Assembly (NCBI RefSeq): GCF_041381155.1
Contig: NC_091143.1
Location: 25,323,695-25,387,694, forward strand
Direction of reading: 5' to 3'
Source: Argopecten irradians
Taxonomy: Eukaryota > Mollusca > Bivalvia > Pectinida > Pectinidae
DNA length: 64,000 bases
Shown here: positions 12,098 to 25,000 of the stretch, piece after piece
Layout of the letters: each line of letters starts with the position of its first letter
Position numbering within the stretch: the stretch's first letter is position 1
Translations under genes and position numbers: made by a program
The notes under the pieces: generated by a model
Databases searched by the model: none
The model's input: the letters and a program-made list of their open reading frames with translations, nothing else
What the model was told of the DNA's origin: nothing

Positions 12098-13014
12098 ATA
12101 GTTTTTGTGGTTCCATAGCAACAAATTAAAGTTCATAAAGAATCAAATATTTCATGACATTTTGTAAGCATCCAATCATTATAAAAGAAAAAATAAATTA
12201 AGTATTAAAATCATATTAAATGTTTTTGTCTTTCACTCACTCTCTTTATCAAAAGAAATATCTTGAAACCCTCATTCTTTAAAGCGTATTGACTATAAGA
12301 TTTAACATCTTTCAAAATTTACATCTTACAAGAACCAAACACCCACAGCACTCATTTCATAACACAAGGATATTTCTCACAAACTAATGCACAGATCAGA
12401 AACATGTGGAATGATTCCACAGAAAGTTTTCTGTGGCTTACAGCCCATACCACACAAATGAAAGACTTGAGTTTCCTCCTAGGATCGTTTAGAATACCTT
12501 TGGTGGTCAGTTTCTATACAACACTCTATCACATAGAACAAGAACATCCATTGTTGTACACAATTCAGATTTTTCATCTCAATCATGATGCTCTCTAATA
12601 AATTTTGCTGTATTCCAAGTACAGTCATTACAAAATGTCACATGGCTTACCAGTAATTATAAATCACTGATTGGTATCAATTCTTCATGGTACTTCTGCT
12701 CCTTTAAGCTATACATGCTCAAGTATAAAAGTTCAAGTTTACTGCAAAAACAGCAGACATTTATTAAGGTTAAAAGCATCATTTGACTCCAGTAAAACCA
12801 TACAGAAGAATGCCCTTATAGTGTTGAGATTGGTTAAAAAACAGATTTCGCTGGAACAGATGGAGCCAAGGATTCCTTTAGTCCTCATAGAATTTCTTTG
12901 TTATTTGTTGAAATAAGATACAACTACCACGGTAAAGCATTCTGTACATGAAGAATTTCTAGAGTTGTTGGGTCCACATGGTAATTTTTAAAATACAGTC
13001 TGAACGTCACATGT
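12098..13014 (-). other. IPO11: IPO11 3' untranslated region and downstream flank
   Basis: This is the minus-strand sequence downstream of the IPO11 stop. A candidate polyadenylation signal (AATAAA on the minus strand) lies at 12,760-12,765, about 250 bp after the stop, and would put the transcript end near 12,740. The rest down to 12,098 shows no feature. Confidence 0.5.
12760..12765 (-). promoter_or_regulatory. IPO11: Candidate poly(A) signal of IPO11
   Basis: An exact AATAAA hexamer on the minus strand, about 250 bp past the stop codon. It is the nearest canonical signal I noticed; its use is not shown. Confidence 0.4.
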
Positions 13015-16000
13015 TCAGCCAGAGAATTCACGTAGTTGCTGGAGTATCTCAGGATCAACTTGGGACATGAGTTTATCAAAGGTGTCCTGGCCGTGTATTT
13101 GCTGACAGGCAGTGAGCTGTGACAGGACATATTCCTTCAGGGGTACCATGTGAACGGGATCCTGTCGGCACAACTGTAACAAAAAGATGTAAAGATTACG
13201 GTAAAATTTCACCTTTATGTACTGTCAACGTTCTTTCAACAAAGCTGTAGAATGGTTTATCATAATACTCGGAGTATGATGACATTTTCCTTCTGTTACA
13301 CACGCCAGGGAACATTTCTTCATGTGAAGCGGGGCAAATTTCATGTGTGAATTTCATGTGAAAGGGCCTTCACATGAAATTCATGTAAAGAAATATTGCC
13401 TGTGTATGACTAGTTAATTTTTATAACAATTTATATTTTCTTTGTAGTCCCAACATTTAATGTTGCCAAATACAATTGGCAATTAAATAACTTCCATAGA
13501 TGATTGCCAATTGCCTTTTCTTACTTATTGTCTTAGCGAATTAATTAATATGGCATTTTCCTGTCTAACAACTTTTGCATGCTAGGGACTTCCAACCACC
13601 TATAAATATTCGAAAAATAGTTGCACATGAAAAAAAGGTGGTATCAGTACTGGTAATTGTGACATCACAATTGTTCAGCTGGCATTCATAATTCATCATG
13701 TAGAGTTCTAACTCCAACAATGTTAGTGGTATATATAGCACTACGAGATACTTTTGGAACATTACGTCGTGTCTAACCTCTAACTTCCGATAGGCTATTT
13801 ACCCGATGCTGAGGGTAATATTTTCAAAGTTTGGATTGTGACAAAATATAAAACGTTTAAATCATATTAAAATAGTCATCAATGTCAAATACCTACCTCT
13901 TTTTTTCAAGTATTTTGACAAAAATAGGCGTTTGTGTAACCTTCACCTCTCCACATTTACCTACCATTCTCTTGTGTGTATGTAACCTTTAACTCTCCAC
14001 ATTTACCTACCATTCTCTTGTGTGTATGTAACCTTCACCTCTCCACATTTACCTACCATTCTCTTGCGTTTGTGTAACCTTCACCTCTCCACATTTACCT
14101 ACCATTCTCTTGTGTGTATGTAACCTTTAACTCTCCACATTTACCTACCATTCTCTTGCAATTGTGTAACCTTCACCTCTCCACATTTACAATTCAATCT
14201 CTTGCGTTTGTGTAACCTTTAACTCTCCACATTTACCTACCATTCTCTTGTGTGTGTGTAACCTTTAACTCTCCACACATTTTACCACTCTGTGTGTAAC
14301 CTTTAACTCTCCACATTTACCACCTGTGTGTGTGTGTACCTTTAACTCTCCACATTTACTTACCATTCTCTTGTGTGTGTGTAACCTTTAACTCTCCACA
14401 TTTACCTACCATTTCTTGTGAGTGTAACCTTCACCTCTCCACATTTACCTACCATTCTCTTGTGTGTGTGTAACCTTTAACTCTCCACATTTACCTACCA
14501 TTCTCTTGTGTGTGTGTAACCTTTAAACTCTCCACATTTACCTACCATTCTCATTGTGTGTGTGTAACCTTTAACTCCACATTTACCTTACCATTCTCTT
14601 GTGTGTGTGTGTAACCTTTAACTCTCCACATTTAACTACCATTCTCTTGTGTGTGTGGTAACCTTTAACTCTCCCACATTTACCTACCATTCTCTTGTGT
14701 GTGTGTAACCTTCACCTCTCCACATTTACCTACCATTCTCTTGTGTGTGTGTAACCTTTAACTCTCCACATTTACCTACCATTCTCTTGTGTGTGTGTAA
14801 CCTTTAACTCTCCACATTTACCTACCATTCTCTTGTGTGTGTGTGTAACCTTTAACTCTCCACATTTACCTACCATTCTTGTGTTGTGTAACCTTACTCT
14901 CCACATTTACCTACCATTCTCTTGTGTGTGTGTAACCTTTAACTCTCCACATTTACTTACCATTCTCTTGTGTGTGTGTAACCTTTAACTCTCCACATTT
15001 ACCTACCATTCTCTTGTGTGTGTGTAACCTTCACCTCTCCACATTTACCTACCATTCTCTTGTGTGTGTAACCTTGTGTGTGTGTAACCTTTAACTCTCC
15101 ACATTTACTTACCATTCTCTTGTGTGTGTGTAACCTTTAACTCTCCACATTTACTTACCATTCTCTTGTGTGTGTGTAACCTTTAACTCTCCACATTTAC
15201 TTACCATTCTCTTGTGTGTGTGTAACCTTTAACTCTCCACATTTACCTACCATTCTCAACCTTTAACTCTCCACATTTACCTACCATTCTCTTGTGTGTG
15301 TGTAACCTTTAACTCTCCACATTTACCTACCATTCTCTTGTGTGTGTGTAACCTTTAACTCTCCACATTTACCTACCATTCTCTTGTGTGTGTGTAACCT
15401 TTAACTCTCCACATTTACCTACCATTCTCTTGTGTGTGTGTAACCTTTAACTCTCACATTCTTACCATTCTTGTGGTGGTACCTTTATCTCCACTTTACT
15501 ACACTTCTTGGTGTGTGTAACCTTTAACTCTCACCATTCTTGTGTGTGTTTACCTAACACATTCTCTTGTGTGTGTGTAACCTTCACCTCTCCACATTTA
15601 CTTACCATTCTCTTGCGTTTGTCGTGTTCTGTCTCCTGTTCTGTATCCTCAGGTGTGTCGTCTTGGTCTGACAGTACTAACGAACTGGAAGGCATATACA
15701 ACATAATGTAAATGTATAAGTATCATAAATATCATAAGACGTGATGAACTGAGAAGAAGTTTACATAGCATTATTACATTTAGTAACTGAGGAATCACAG
15801 ATAATGTTGGCTTTTAAATTGCAAATGACATTGATTATTGTAAGAACATGACTGTGCTTATCCACTTATCCCACTTATTCATATCAGTATTGCAAACAAA
15901 CAATAACATTTGAATATGAATTTAAATTCCATTTCAGCAATGAAAGTGAAAGATCTGTTTAGAATTGCATGATCGACATCACAGAAATTTTTATTGTTAT

Positions 16001-19000
16001 AATTCTTTATTTTAATACACAAATTATTAATTAATTCACTATTAAGATCTCATTAGGCAATGAAGAAGCTGTGGTGCAATAAACTAATTAATTTTCTATA
16101 CACATCATGTATTGTGATTATGTAGACTTACTCGAGTTGTAGAGCGGTATCCTCGTCTACAGGGATAGTACTAACATCATGTAGTACCTCCACACTCAGG
16201 CACACAATCCCACTAAACTTCTCCATCACTGTACTGTATAGAAACAACATCAGCACTTTTATCATTAATTAAAACAACTTCAGTCTCGAGATACTGTACT
16301 CCATTTTCTTCTCAAGATAAATGTCCCCTTGTCAAAATACGAAATATCTTCTCTTTTAACAATACGCACCAACCTCTAACAGTAAGTTACAGGATCCAGA
16401 AGTACACTGTATATCACTTTTTGAGCATTTGTCAATATTGGTGGTTTTTTTTTATCAAAGAAGATTTTGATATTTCATTATTTGAGAAAATGCTAGTATA
16501 ACACTTTTTTTCGACTTTCATGACATTAATTACATAAAAGCACAAACTGTCACTAGAAATGCACACTGGCACAGCTTTACCAGAGTGCATCCCTGAGATA
16601 CCTACCTGAGTTTGAGGGAGAGTAGTGAGCACGCCCCCAGGGCTACAAGTTTGCGTCGTTCAGGTTGGGAGATACAATCTATCTTATTCACCCACATATC
16701 CACGATATCACCTAGTAATGCTTCACTCTGTAAAGATAAATCAAGTTATCTCAATGATATGACAGAGAAATCTTGATTAAACACCAAAATACAACAAGAG
16801 CTGTTGATGTTCAAGTATTTACTATTTAAACATGGAAATATGACAAATTAACAGACTCAAAAAACCCTAAAGGGCCCCAAATTGGTTGTATTATCACGTT
16901 CAGCATCCATACACATTAGGAAAATAAAATCATAAACATTTATGATGACTTATGCTTAAACAATTGACAAAATAGAAACTTGCTCAAAAACTTTAACATG
17001 GTAATATGACAAATTAACAGACTCAAAAAAAAACTAAAGGGCCCCAAATTGGTTGTATTATCACGTTCAGCATCCATACACATTAGGAAAAAATAAAATC
17101 ATAAACATTTATGATGACTTAAGCTTAAACAATTGACAAAATAGAAACTTGCTCAAAAACTTTAACATGGTAATATGACAAATTAACAGACTCAAAAAAA
17201 ACCTAAAGTGCCCCAAATTTGTTGTATTATCACGTTCAGCATCCATACACATTAGGAAAATAAAATCATAAACATTTATGATGACTTAAGCTTAAACACA
17301 TTGACGAAACAGAAACTTGCTCAAAAACCTTAACGTGAAATGGGACGCCAACGCTGACGCCGACGCCGAAACCGACGCCGGGGTGACAACATTAGCTCCC
17401 CCTATTCTTCGAATAGGCGAGCTAAAAATGTATCCTAATGAGGATGTTTCTGTGTAACATTATCAAAAGTCAGAAGGCAGTTTTTTTCTTCCATTTTGTC
17501 AACAGCCAATTTAATGTTCATAACTTTTTATAAATGACAAGATATTTTTCTTTCTAAGCGAAATTCTGCTAGACCTGCAAAATGAAAGAACATGAAGTCT
17601 GTAACAACCCCAGAAGTAAGGTGGAAACTGCTACCATGTAGTAGATTTTGCTTAATATCTTTCCTCTAGAGTGTAGGACACTAAGATTGTGCATGGGGAC
17701 TATAATAAAGTTTTTACCCGTTAAATGTATGGTTCCATTACTTACTGGTTTACCAAACTCTGGAGCCACGTCGTTGAGGAACTTCCACATGAACTCTGGG
17801 TTCTGCAGCAGTACCCTGGCAAATAGTCCTAAGTACACTGTTAGAACCATGGGGTGTTCCTGTCAACAAACAAACATACACAGGAGAAATTTAGTGTTAC
17901 TTGTTTGTCAAACTTTGTTATTTTTAACTTAATAAGGCCAAGATAAATTTTTCTCCCATACTTCACAGGGATATCCCCTGGTTGCTAGGGAAAAGATATC
18001 TCTATCTTACACAGGGGGGTGTAAAACAGCTCACACGCGCTAGACAATAACGTGACGTCATCAATACATGCGGCGTAACTGTGGCGCATATTGTAGATGA
18101 CGTCATCAATTTTGACGCATAACGACGTTCCTGCGATCATGGCACGATGAAAAAGCTGGAAACCAAGTGGAATTTCATCATTTTTTCTACTAAGTATGGG
18201 AGAAAAAGAATCAAACATGGGTCTGTGAAGTGGACAGGGATATTTCAACCCTCATGAAAGATTTTGGCAGTCAACCCAGTCAACACTCGGCAAGCATCGG
18301 GTTGACCGGCCAAAATCTTTCACTCGGGATGAGATATCCCTGTCCACTACACAGACCCATGTAAGATTCAATTAATCCTTACAGCTGGGGATAACATTTT
18401 TCATAAATTAATCTCTCTTGTTTGACCTTGGCCCGATAATAGCCAGGAACTTTTAAGGTGGGAGAAATCCAGAATATTTGGGAAATCTACAGACCTATTG
18501 TCAATATCTGCTAACTGCTGCAAGTTGATATCCAGTGGTAACATGTCAGAACACCTTAACGTAATAACCGCTACAGTCATTTGATACCTTATAGAATTTT
18601 TGTCAGCAAAATGAAATGATTACGTACTTCATTATAAGAAGAGTAGTCTTAAAGGTTTTGAGAAATGCTATATTTTGTGAAACAAACTTAGTCATTTGAA
18701 AGCAGTGAAGCAATGCTTAAACATTAAGTTCAAGAGGACAAGCTACATAACACACTATCCTGCTCATATTCTGATTAATGTATTGTCTTCCGAAAGGCAA
18801 TGTCCCACTAATATTCAAAATATGTTAATGTATATCACAGACATTTACTGGAAAGTCACATATTAAAGTGACTTTCTAGTAATAGTAGTTGGGATATCAC
18901 ATCTAATCTTCACTTTAACAATAACTAAAAGTATCATATTTTGTAGATGTGACAATTTCATTCTACTCTTTTTAAAACATTTCAGTCATTCCTTCTAGCA

Positions 19001-22000
19001 TAGACAATGACAGCTTTCTTAGCATCAACTGACCTCCCCTTGGATGATGGCCTTGAGAAGACTTGGCAGTAGTCGACGGAATACCTCAGGACCTTCTGAC
19101 GGGAAGCTTTGAAAGACAAGTTCTATCACCTACAATAGGAATTTATAACGACTGAAAACTGTGAAATTAAAATTGAATGTTTTAAAAATAAAATTCTTTC
19201 GGAACATGATTGCATGAATAAAGTTAAATTTTACATACCACTTTTGCTTTCCTTCTATTCTTCGAAATGGTATAGTTTTACTGCTTCAAATATTCCTCAA
19301 AACTACTATTATTTTCCCATACAAAATATTTTGTGTCTTCGTAATTTGCGTCACATTCACAAATAAATAAATTTGCGAAAATGGCTCTTACTGACAACCA
19401 TACATTCAAATACTTTGATGTTTTATATAATTATATGGCTGCGTAATATTTAAATTGGTATTTCAGCTCTCCCACAAAATTACGTGAAAATTTTCATCTT
19501 GCAAAACTTAAGTGGTTGACAGTAATTATATAAAGTATCAGATTTCAGTGGTAAAATAACAATGACATATCACTTGTACCTTGTACATTGCCATAGGCCT
19601 TAAACATGCAATCTAGAAATGAGGAGTCATTATCTTGATATATAGCCAGACACTTATCATGAAATCCAATTGCCACATTCACTTTGGAAAGTTCTGTTGA
19701 TAAACTTTATGTTTTAACTTAACACTATAGATATTTTGATTATAAAATACTTACACGTAAAATAAGTACAATACCCTCAGTTCGGAGGTCTGTCAACATA
19801 CTTGTTAGAGATGAAGCTAACTCGGAAGAAAATCTCTGCAAATGTAAAAATTTTAATACAAATTTCCCATAATTTAAATATACTAAAGATAACAGAATTT
19901 CAGGTTCTAAGTTACAACTGCTAGCTCTCTTAAAGTGATGATGTTGTAAGTCATATAACTTCAGTTCTTTCTTCGTTAATAGTCAGTAATGTGAGAAGCT
20001 TATTCAGAATACGATTAAGAATGACTTTATGATAAATACCTGCATAAAATCCCTTGGACCCAGCACTATGTATGCTTGTATCACTTTCAGGCACATCCGC
20101 AGATTTTCTGTCCCCAAATCTACAAAAAAAAAAAAAAAAAAAAAAAACTTAACATCTGTAAGGCATTGATCCCCAGACCTCCATTTAAAAAATTGTATTC
20201 AATTTGGTGGTTACCGCTAAAAGCAGCATTGGATTAAAATCCATTAAAAATTACATTGACCATTTACTGGTATCAGCCAGTAGAATTGGATCAAGATGGA
20301 TTGTGGCAGGAGACTGACATAACTAACAATGTATGACCCCAATGGCATTAGAAGAAACATCTGAATTTTCTCAGTGTGACAATTACATATGTCCACTGGT
20401 CATTTCAGCTTAGTATTTGGTCTGTTTCATCAACTTAATATGAAAATTCATGAAAAAAACACTGCAAATCAAATTTATTTTCTTTGAAGTCGGTCTATTA
20501 AAATAGTATCATCTGTTTTTATGAGTTTGGTATTCATTGTACTTTAAATTAGGCCATGCTCAGGAATTGATCTTCAACTCATCCTCAATACTCCATGGAA
20601 TCAGGAAGATCACTTACGATCTCTACACCCCTGGACTATCTCATAGTAAAACTGAATGCAGCTCATGGGGAAAAGTCTGAAATAATCACAGGCCTGCAAA
20701 GATTTCCTTTCAAGACTACCGACGCCCAACTTCAAAGCCACATAGTCAACCACAGTGTACCATTAAATGGCTCTTTTCATGTATATCAAAGGACTAAATT
20801 ACCTGTTCTGTTCTGTTGCTTCCAGTTTTACTCCATAGTCCAGATAGTCCAGAGGTGTAGAGGTGTAGAGATTGTAGGTGATCGGAATATCTGGAGTATC
20901 AAAGTTGACTTCAACTAAGTAAATATCACTACTTACCTAATAAACCTGACATGTTCTTGAACAGCTGTAACAGTTGTTCTGTAATATTTGGTGCATTAAG
21001 CAAGGTCACATGCCAGAGTTCAAGGCCATCCTCCATCAGGTAGATGTGCTGGGCCTGTGTTACATCCGTACTCATCTGGATAATTGGCAGTAGGAAGTCG
21101 TACATGTTGGAGCAGATCGAGCCAAAACCCTGTGGTGGAAATAATATTTACAAACAAAGTCATACAATTGGAGCAAATTGAGTCAAATTTCTATGGCAAA
21201 ATGTCATATTTACAAACAGAAGTCATACATGTTGGAAAAGATCAAGTCAAAACCCTGTGGTAAAATGTCATATTTTCAGAGCAGATCAAACAAAACCTAT
21301 GGTAAAAATGTCATAAAACAAACAAAATTTATGCATATTGGAATGAATTGAACCAAAATTTAGAGAAAAATCTACATATTTACATCATTTTGAGTCACAT
21401 GAAAGAGGTGAGTCTTTTATTCACCTGTTCTCTCTGTAAAATAGTGAACTTTAATCATATATATGTACAAGTGGTCAGTTCTCTGCCTGTACCATATATA
21501 TGTAGAAGTGGTCAGTTCCCTGCCTGTACCATATTACAAAAGTATAAGTGGTCATTTCTCTGCCTGTACCATATATATGTACAAGTGGTCAGTTCTCTGC
21601 CTGTACCATATATATGTACAAGTGGTCAGTTCTCTGCCTGTACCATATATATGTACAAGTGGTCAGTTCTCTGCCTGTACCATATATATGTACAAGTGGT
21701 CAGTTCTCTGCCTGTACCATATATATGTACAAGTGCTCAGTTCTCTGTCTGTACCATATATATGTACAAGTGCTCAGTTCTCTGTCTGTACCATGTATAT
21801 GTATATGAATATTTAGTTGTTTTTTTATGTATATGTAGCAGACAAATCAGTATTTCTATTCAACACATGGTATGAACAACTGGTCGGTTAGATTTACTAT
21901 CTATACAATCACCAATGTGTATGAGACTGGCCAGTTTTTTACCTGTACAATGTATATGAGAGTCATTATTTTACCTGTACAATGTGTATGAGGGTGGTTA

Positions 22001-25000
22001 GTTTATTTACCTGTACAATGTGTATGAGAGTGATCACTTTTTTAACTGACGTATGATGTGTATGGAGTAGAAGTTTTTACTGTACAAGTAGTGGCCAGTT
22101 TTTTTTACCTGTACAGTTTTTATGTGTATGAAACAGAAGGTCACTTTTTTAGCTGTACAGTGTGTATGAGAGTGGTCAGTTTTTTACCGTACTGTATGAT
22201 GTGTACATTACAGTGGTCAGTATTTTACCTATTACAATGTGTATGAGAGTGGTTAGTATAGCACAACGCAGTATGTTGTGGGCGGTATTTTACCTGTATG
22301 TATATGAGGATGGTCTGTTTATTTACCTGTACGATGTGTATGAGAGTGGTCAGTATAGCACAGCGCAGCATGTTGTGGTCAGCGGATTCTTGCCAGAGGG
22401 ACGGGAGATACTGTATGAGGGAGGTGGTGTAGGGTCGTATCTGTGCCCCCACTCTCTCTATCACAAACGATATCACATGCAGCACTTGCATCTGCAGAGA
22501 AACAAAAGTATTAACTTTATATAGAGATTGAACAGTGTTTTGATTGCGTTAAAGGTGGTATGAACGCAATGGGATACAGACATATTCAATGTAGCGTTTT
22601 AGCCCTACATGTAGAATATGTCTGTATCCCATTGCGCTCATACCACCTTTAACGCAATCAAAATATTATTCAATCTATATATTTACATAAATAAATCTGT
22701 TTTTACATGTTTGTAATCAAATTTAAAACGATGTTGGTTGCTAAGCTGGATGACCATAGATATAGTTCAGATTGTTGAATGTTATAGCTGCAGTTTGGTT
22801 TGATACATAACAATAGCAGCTTTCAATTATTTTAAAAATAATCATATATCAAGAATGTCCATTTCAAATAAAACTTGAGATAACTGAGGCGGAACAACTA
22901 CTGGTATGTATCGTTTTCATGTTAGTGTGGAGCAAACTGCCATTTTGATTTTCAAACGAGGAAAGTTACTGTGATATACTGGTAGCCTATTGCCTATGAC
23001 CGTTGAGCTGCTGAATGCTTGACATGTATCGGTCTACAAACACGTTATAAATTCTTCACAGTCATGACTTTTATGTTATAGTACAGAGGATCGCTCCCAG
23101 AATTGTTCTCCGACAATCAGATGTTCTTTATATTTAGGTGACATGAGTGACCGTACACACATACTGACGTAACTATGGAGTTTCCTGAACATTCCTGAGG
23201 AAAGCCTCCGGTTGAAGCCCTGACCAGCGATTCATTTTGTTGTTTTTTTACCGTTACAATGCTTAAGCACATCTTTTGTTTTGATGCCATATACATGTTT
23301 AATTGGATCTTATAAAAACTCTTTATTGTCATTTTGAAACCCGTCAACTTATGATGCAAAATCTTCTCAGGTGTGAACTAGAAGTAGTCCGGACCTGCAG
23401 TGCGTTTGAATTCATGCGTCATTGCGATCATGCTAATTTGAACGCAAAACTCCCCTCCAATTGACTATATAGTGGCATATGTAAATATAATCATATATAT
23501 TACGCACATTGAAATTTTACCAACATGGTACTGTATCATTTTCCTTGAATACATAAATATTTTTGTCGCTCAAGCACAAATTTAATGATGAATGACTCAA
23601 CTACCATTGAAATATAAGAACCAACAACAATATCTTGTATCTGTATAGTAGGAGCAGATAAATACATGGTCAGACCAGGATTCAAACCTGAGGCCCTCCA
23701 ATAACTAGTCAGAGTGCCTGAGGCCCTCCAATAACTAGTCAGAGTGGTCACCGGTGATTGACCAAATCCAGAATCATTACATAATGAAGGTGTTTGAGCT
23801 ATTCCACTTACCTTTGTATCACATTCACGTACTTCTTGTAGAAGTTCAAACAACATAGAGAAGGAAGCATTCAGATACTGCAAAGGAAAAACACAGCTGT
23901 GTGTTTGTCATCATAGTAACATTCATCATGTTCCATTAATGAGAAATTACTTAAAAGATAAGAAATTAATTTAACTTAAAATCATTCAAACCTCATTGTA
24001 ACACAGAAACTTCATTATTTGAAAGTATGTTGCAGATTCCAGCCAAAATTCACATTAAACATCAATTACATCTTTTTCAAAAACTGAATGCTAACCATTG
24101 TCAAGCCACAAAAAATGTGATTTTGTCCAATTGTATTTAAAGGTTTGAATGACTATATTGGCCTTTTATAAAAGAATCACTGAATATAAGTCAATCATTC
24201 TTCACATCAATATATACTTAATATCAACCTGTTCATTATCTTAATCTACAGGTAATGATTATTCATACTTACAGGTAAAAACTGATCAACATTAAATTCA
24301 AAATCATCCACAGCTAATGACAGGTTAAGGAGTTGAGTGTTAAATGATGTTCTGACAGGAAATGTGTGTAGAAATCAAATCAAAATATAGAAAGATTTCA
24401 AAAATAAATCATATTTCAATTATATCATCTAGAACTGTAAGAGATCATTTTCTACTTTCAGATATCATATATTAAACAGGACTCAAAAGCATTTTAATAC
24501 ATTCTTCATGCCAATTTTCTGTAAAATTATGTCTAATTATATCAATGGAAATGAAATTCTGTTCTGACATTTCTAATCCAATCTAATGTTATGTTAATAG
24601 CCATTTCTTTTTTTGTGAATGTGAATATGTATACATGACAATATATATACAAAATTTTCCTTTTTGCTTCGAACAAAAAGCGAACGAACAAATGAATTCA
24701 AAAACAAATTTTTTACGAGAATCGTGAGCCTCAATCCTGAGCACCTGATGACAAAGGATACCAGTTTTAAGTGTGAGTGAAGCCTCTATCCGCACCACCA
24801 AATCTTCCTCCTTGTTCAGAAGTGGTAACACCGTTTGGTACAGAAGTGGCCGTGTCGCTACCGACATATTCACACTCACCCACTGGCCACACAACCATAT
24901 CACTCGTCGGCGTATAATTCTGTAACTGTTACCAGGAGAAAAGCAGTATGTCAGTTTATAATTCTGGATAAAACTGTTTGATAAAGAAAAGCAAGGAGTG

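Noticed and set aside
21348-21875. Repetitive open frame of 175 codons (VSSLPVPYI-type repeats)
   Set aside because: It is a translation of the 37-bp minisatellite; two other frames are equally open, and the strand is opposite to the host gene.
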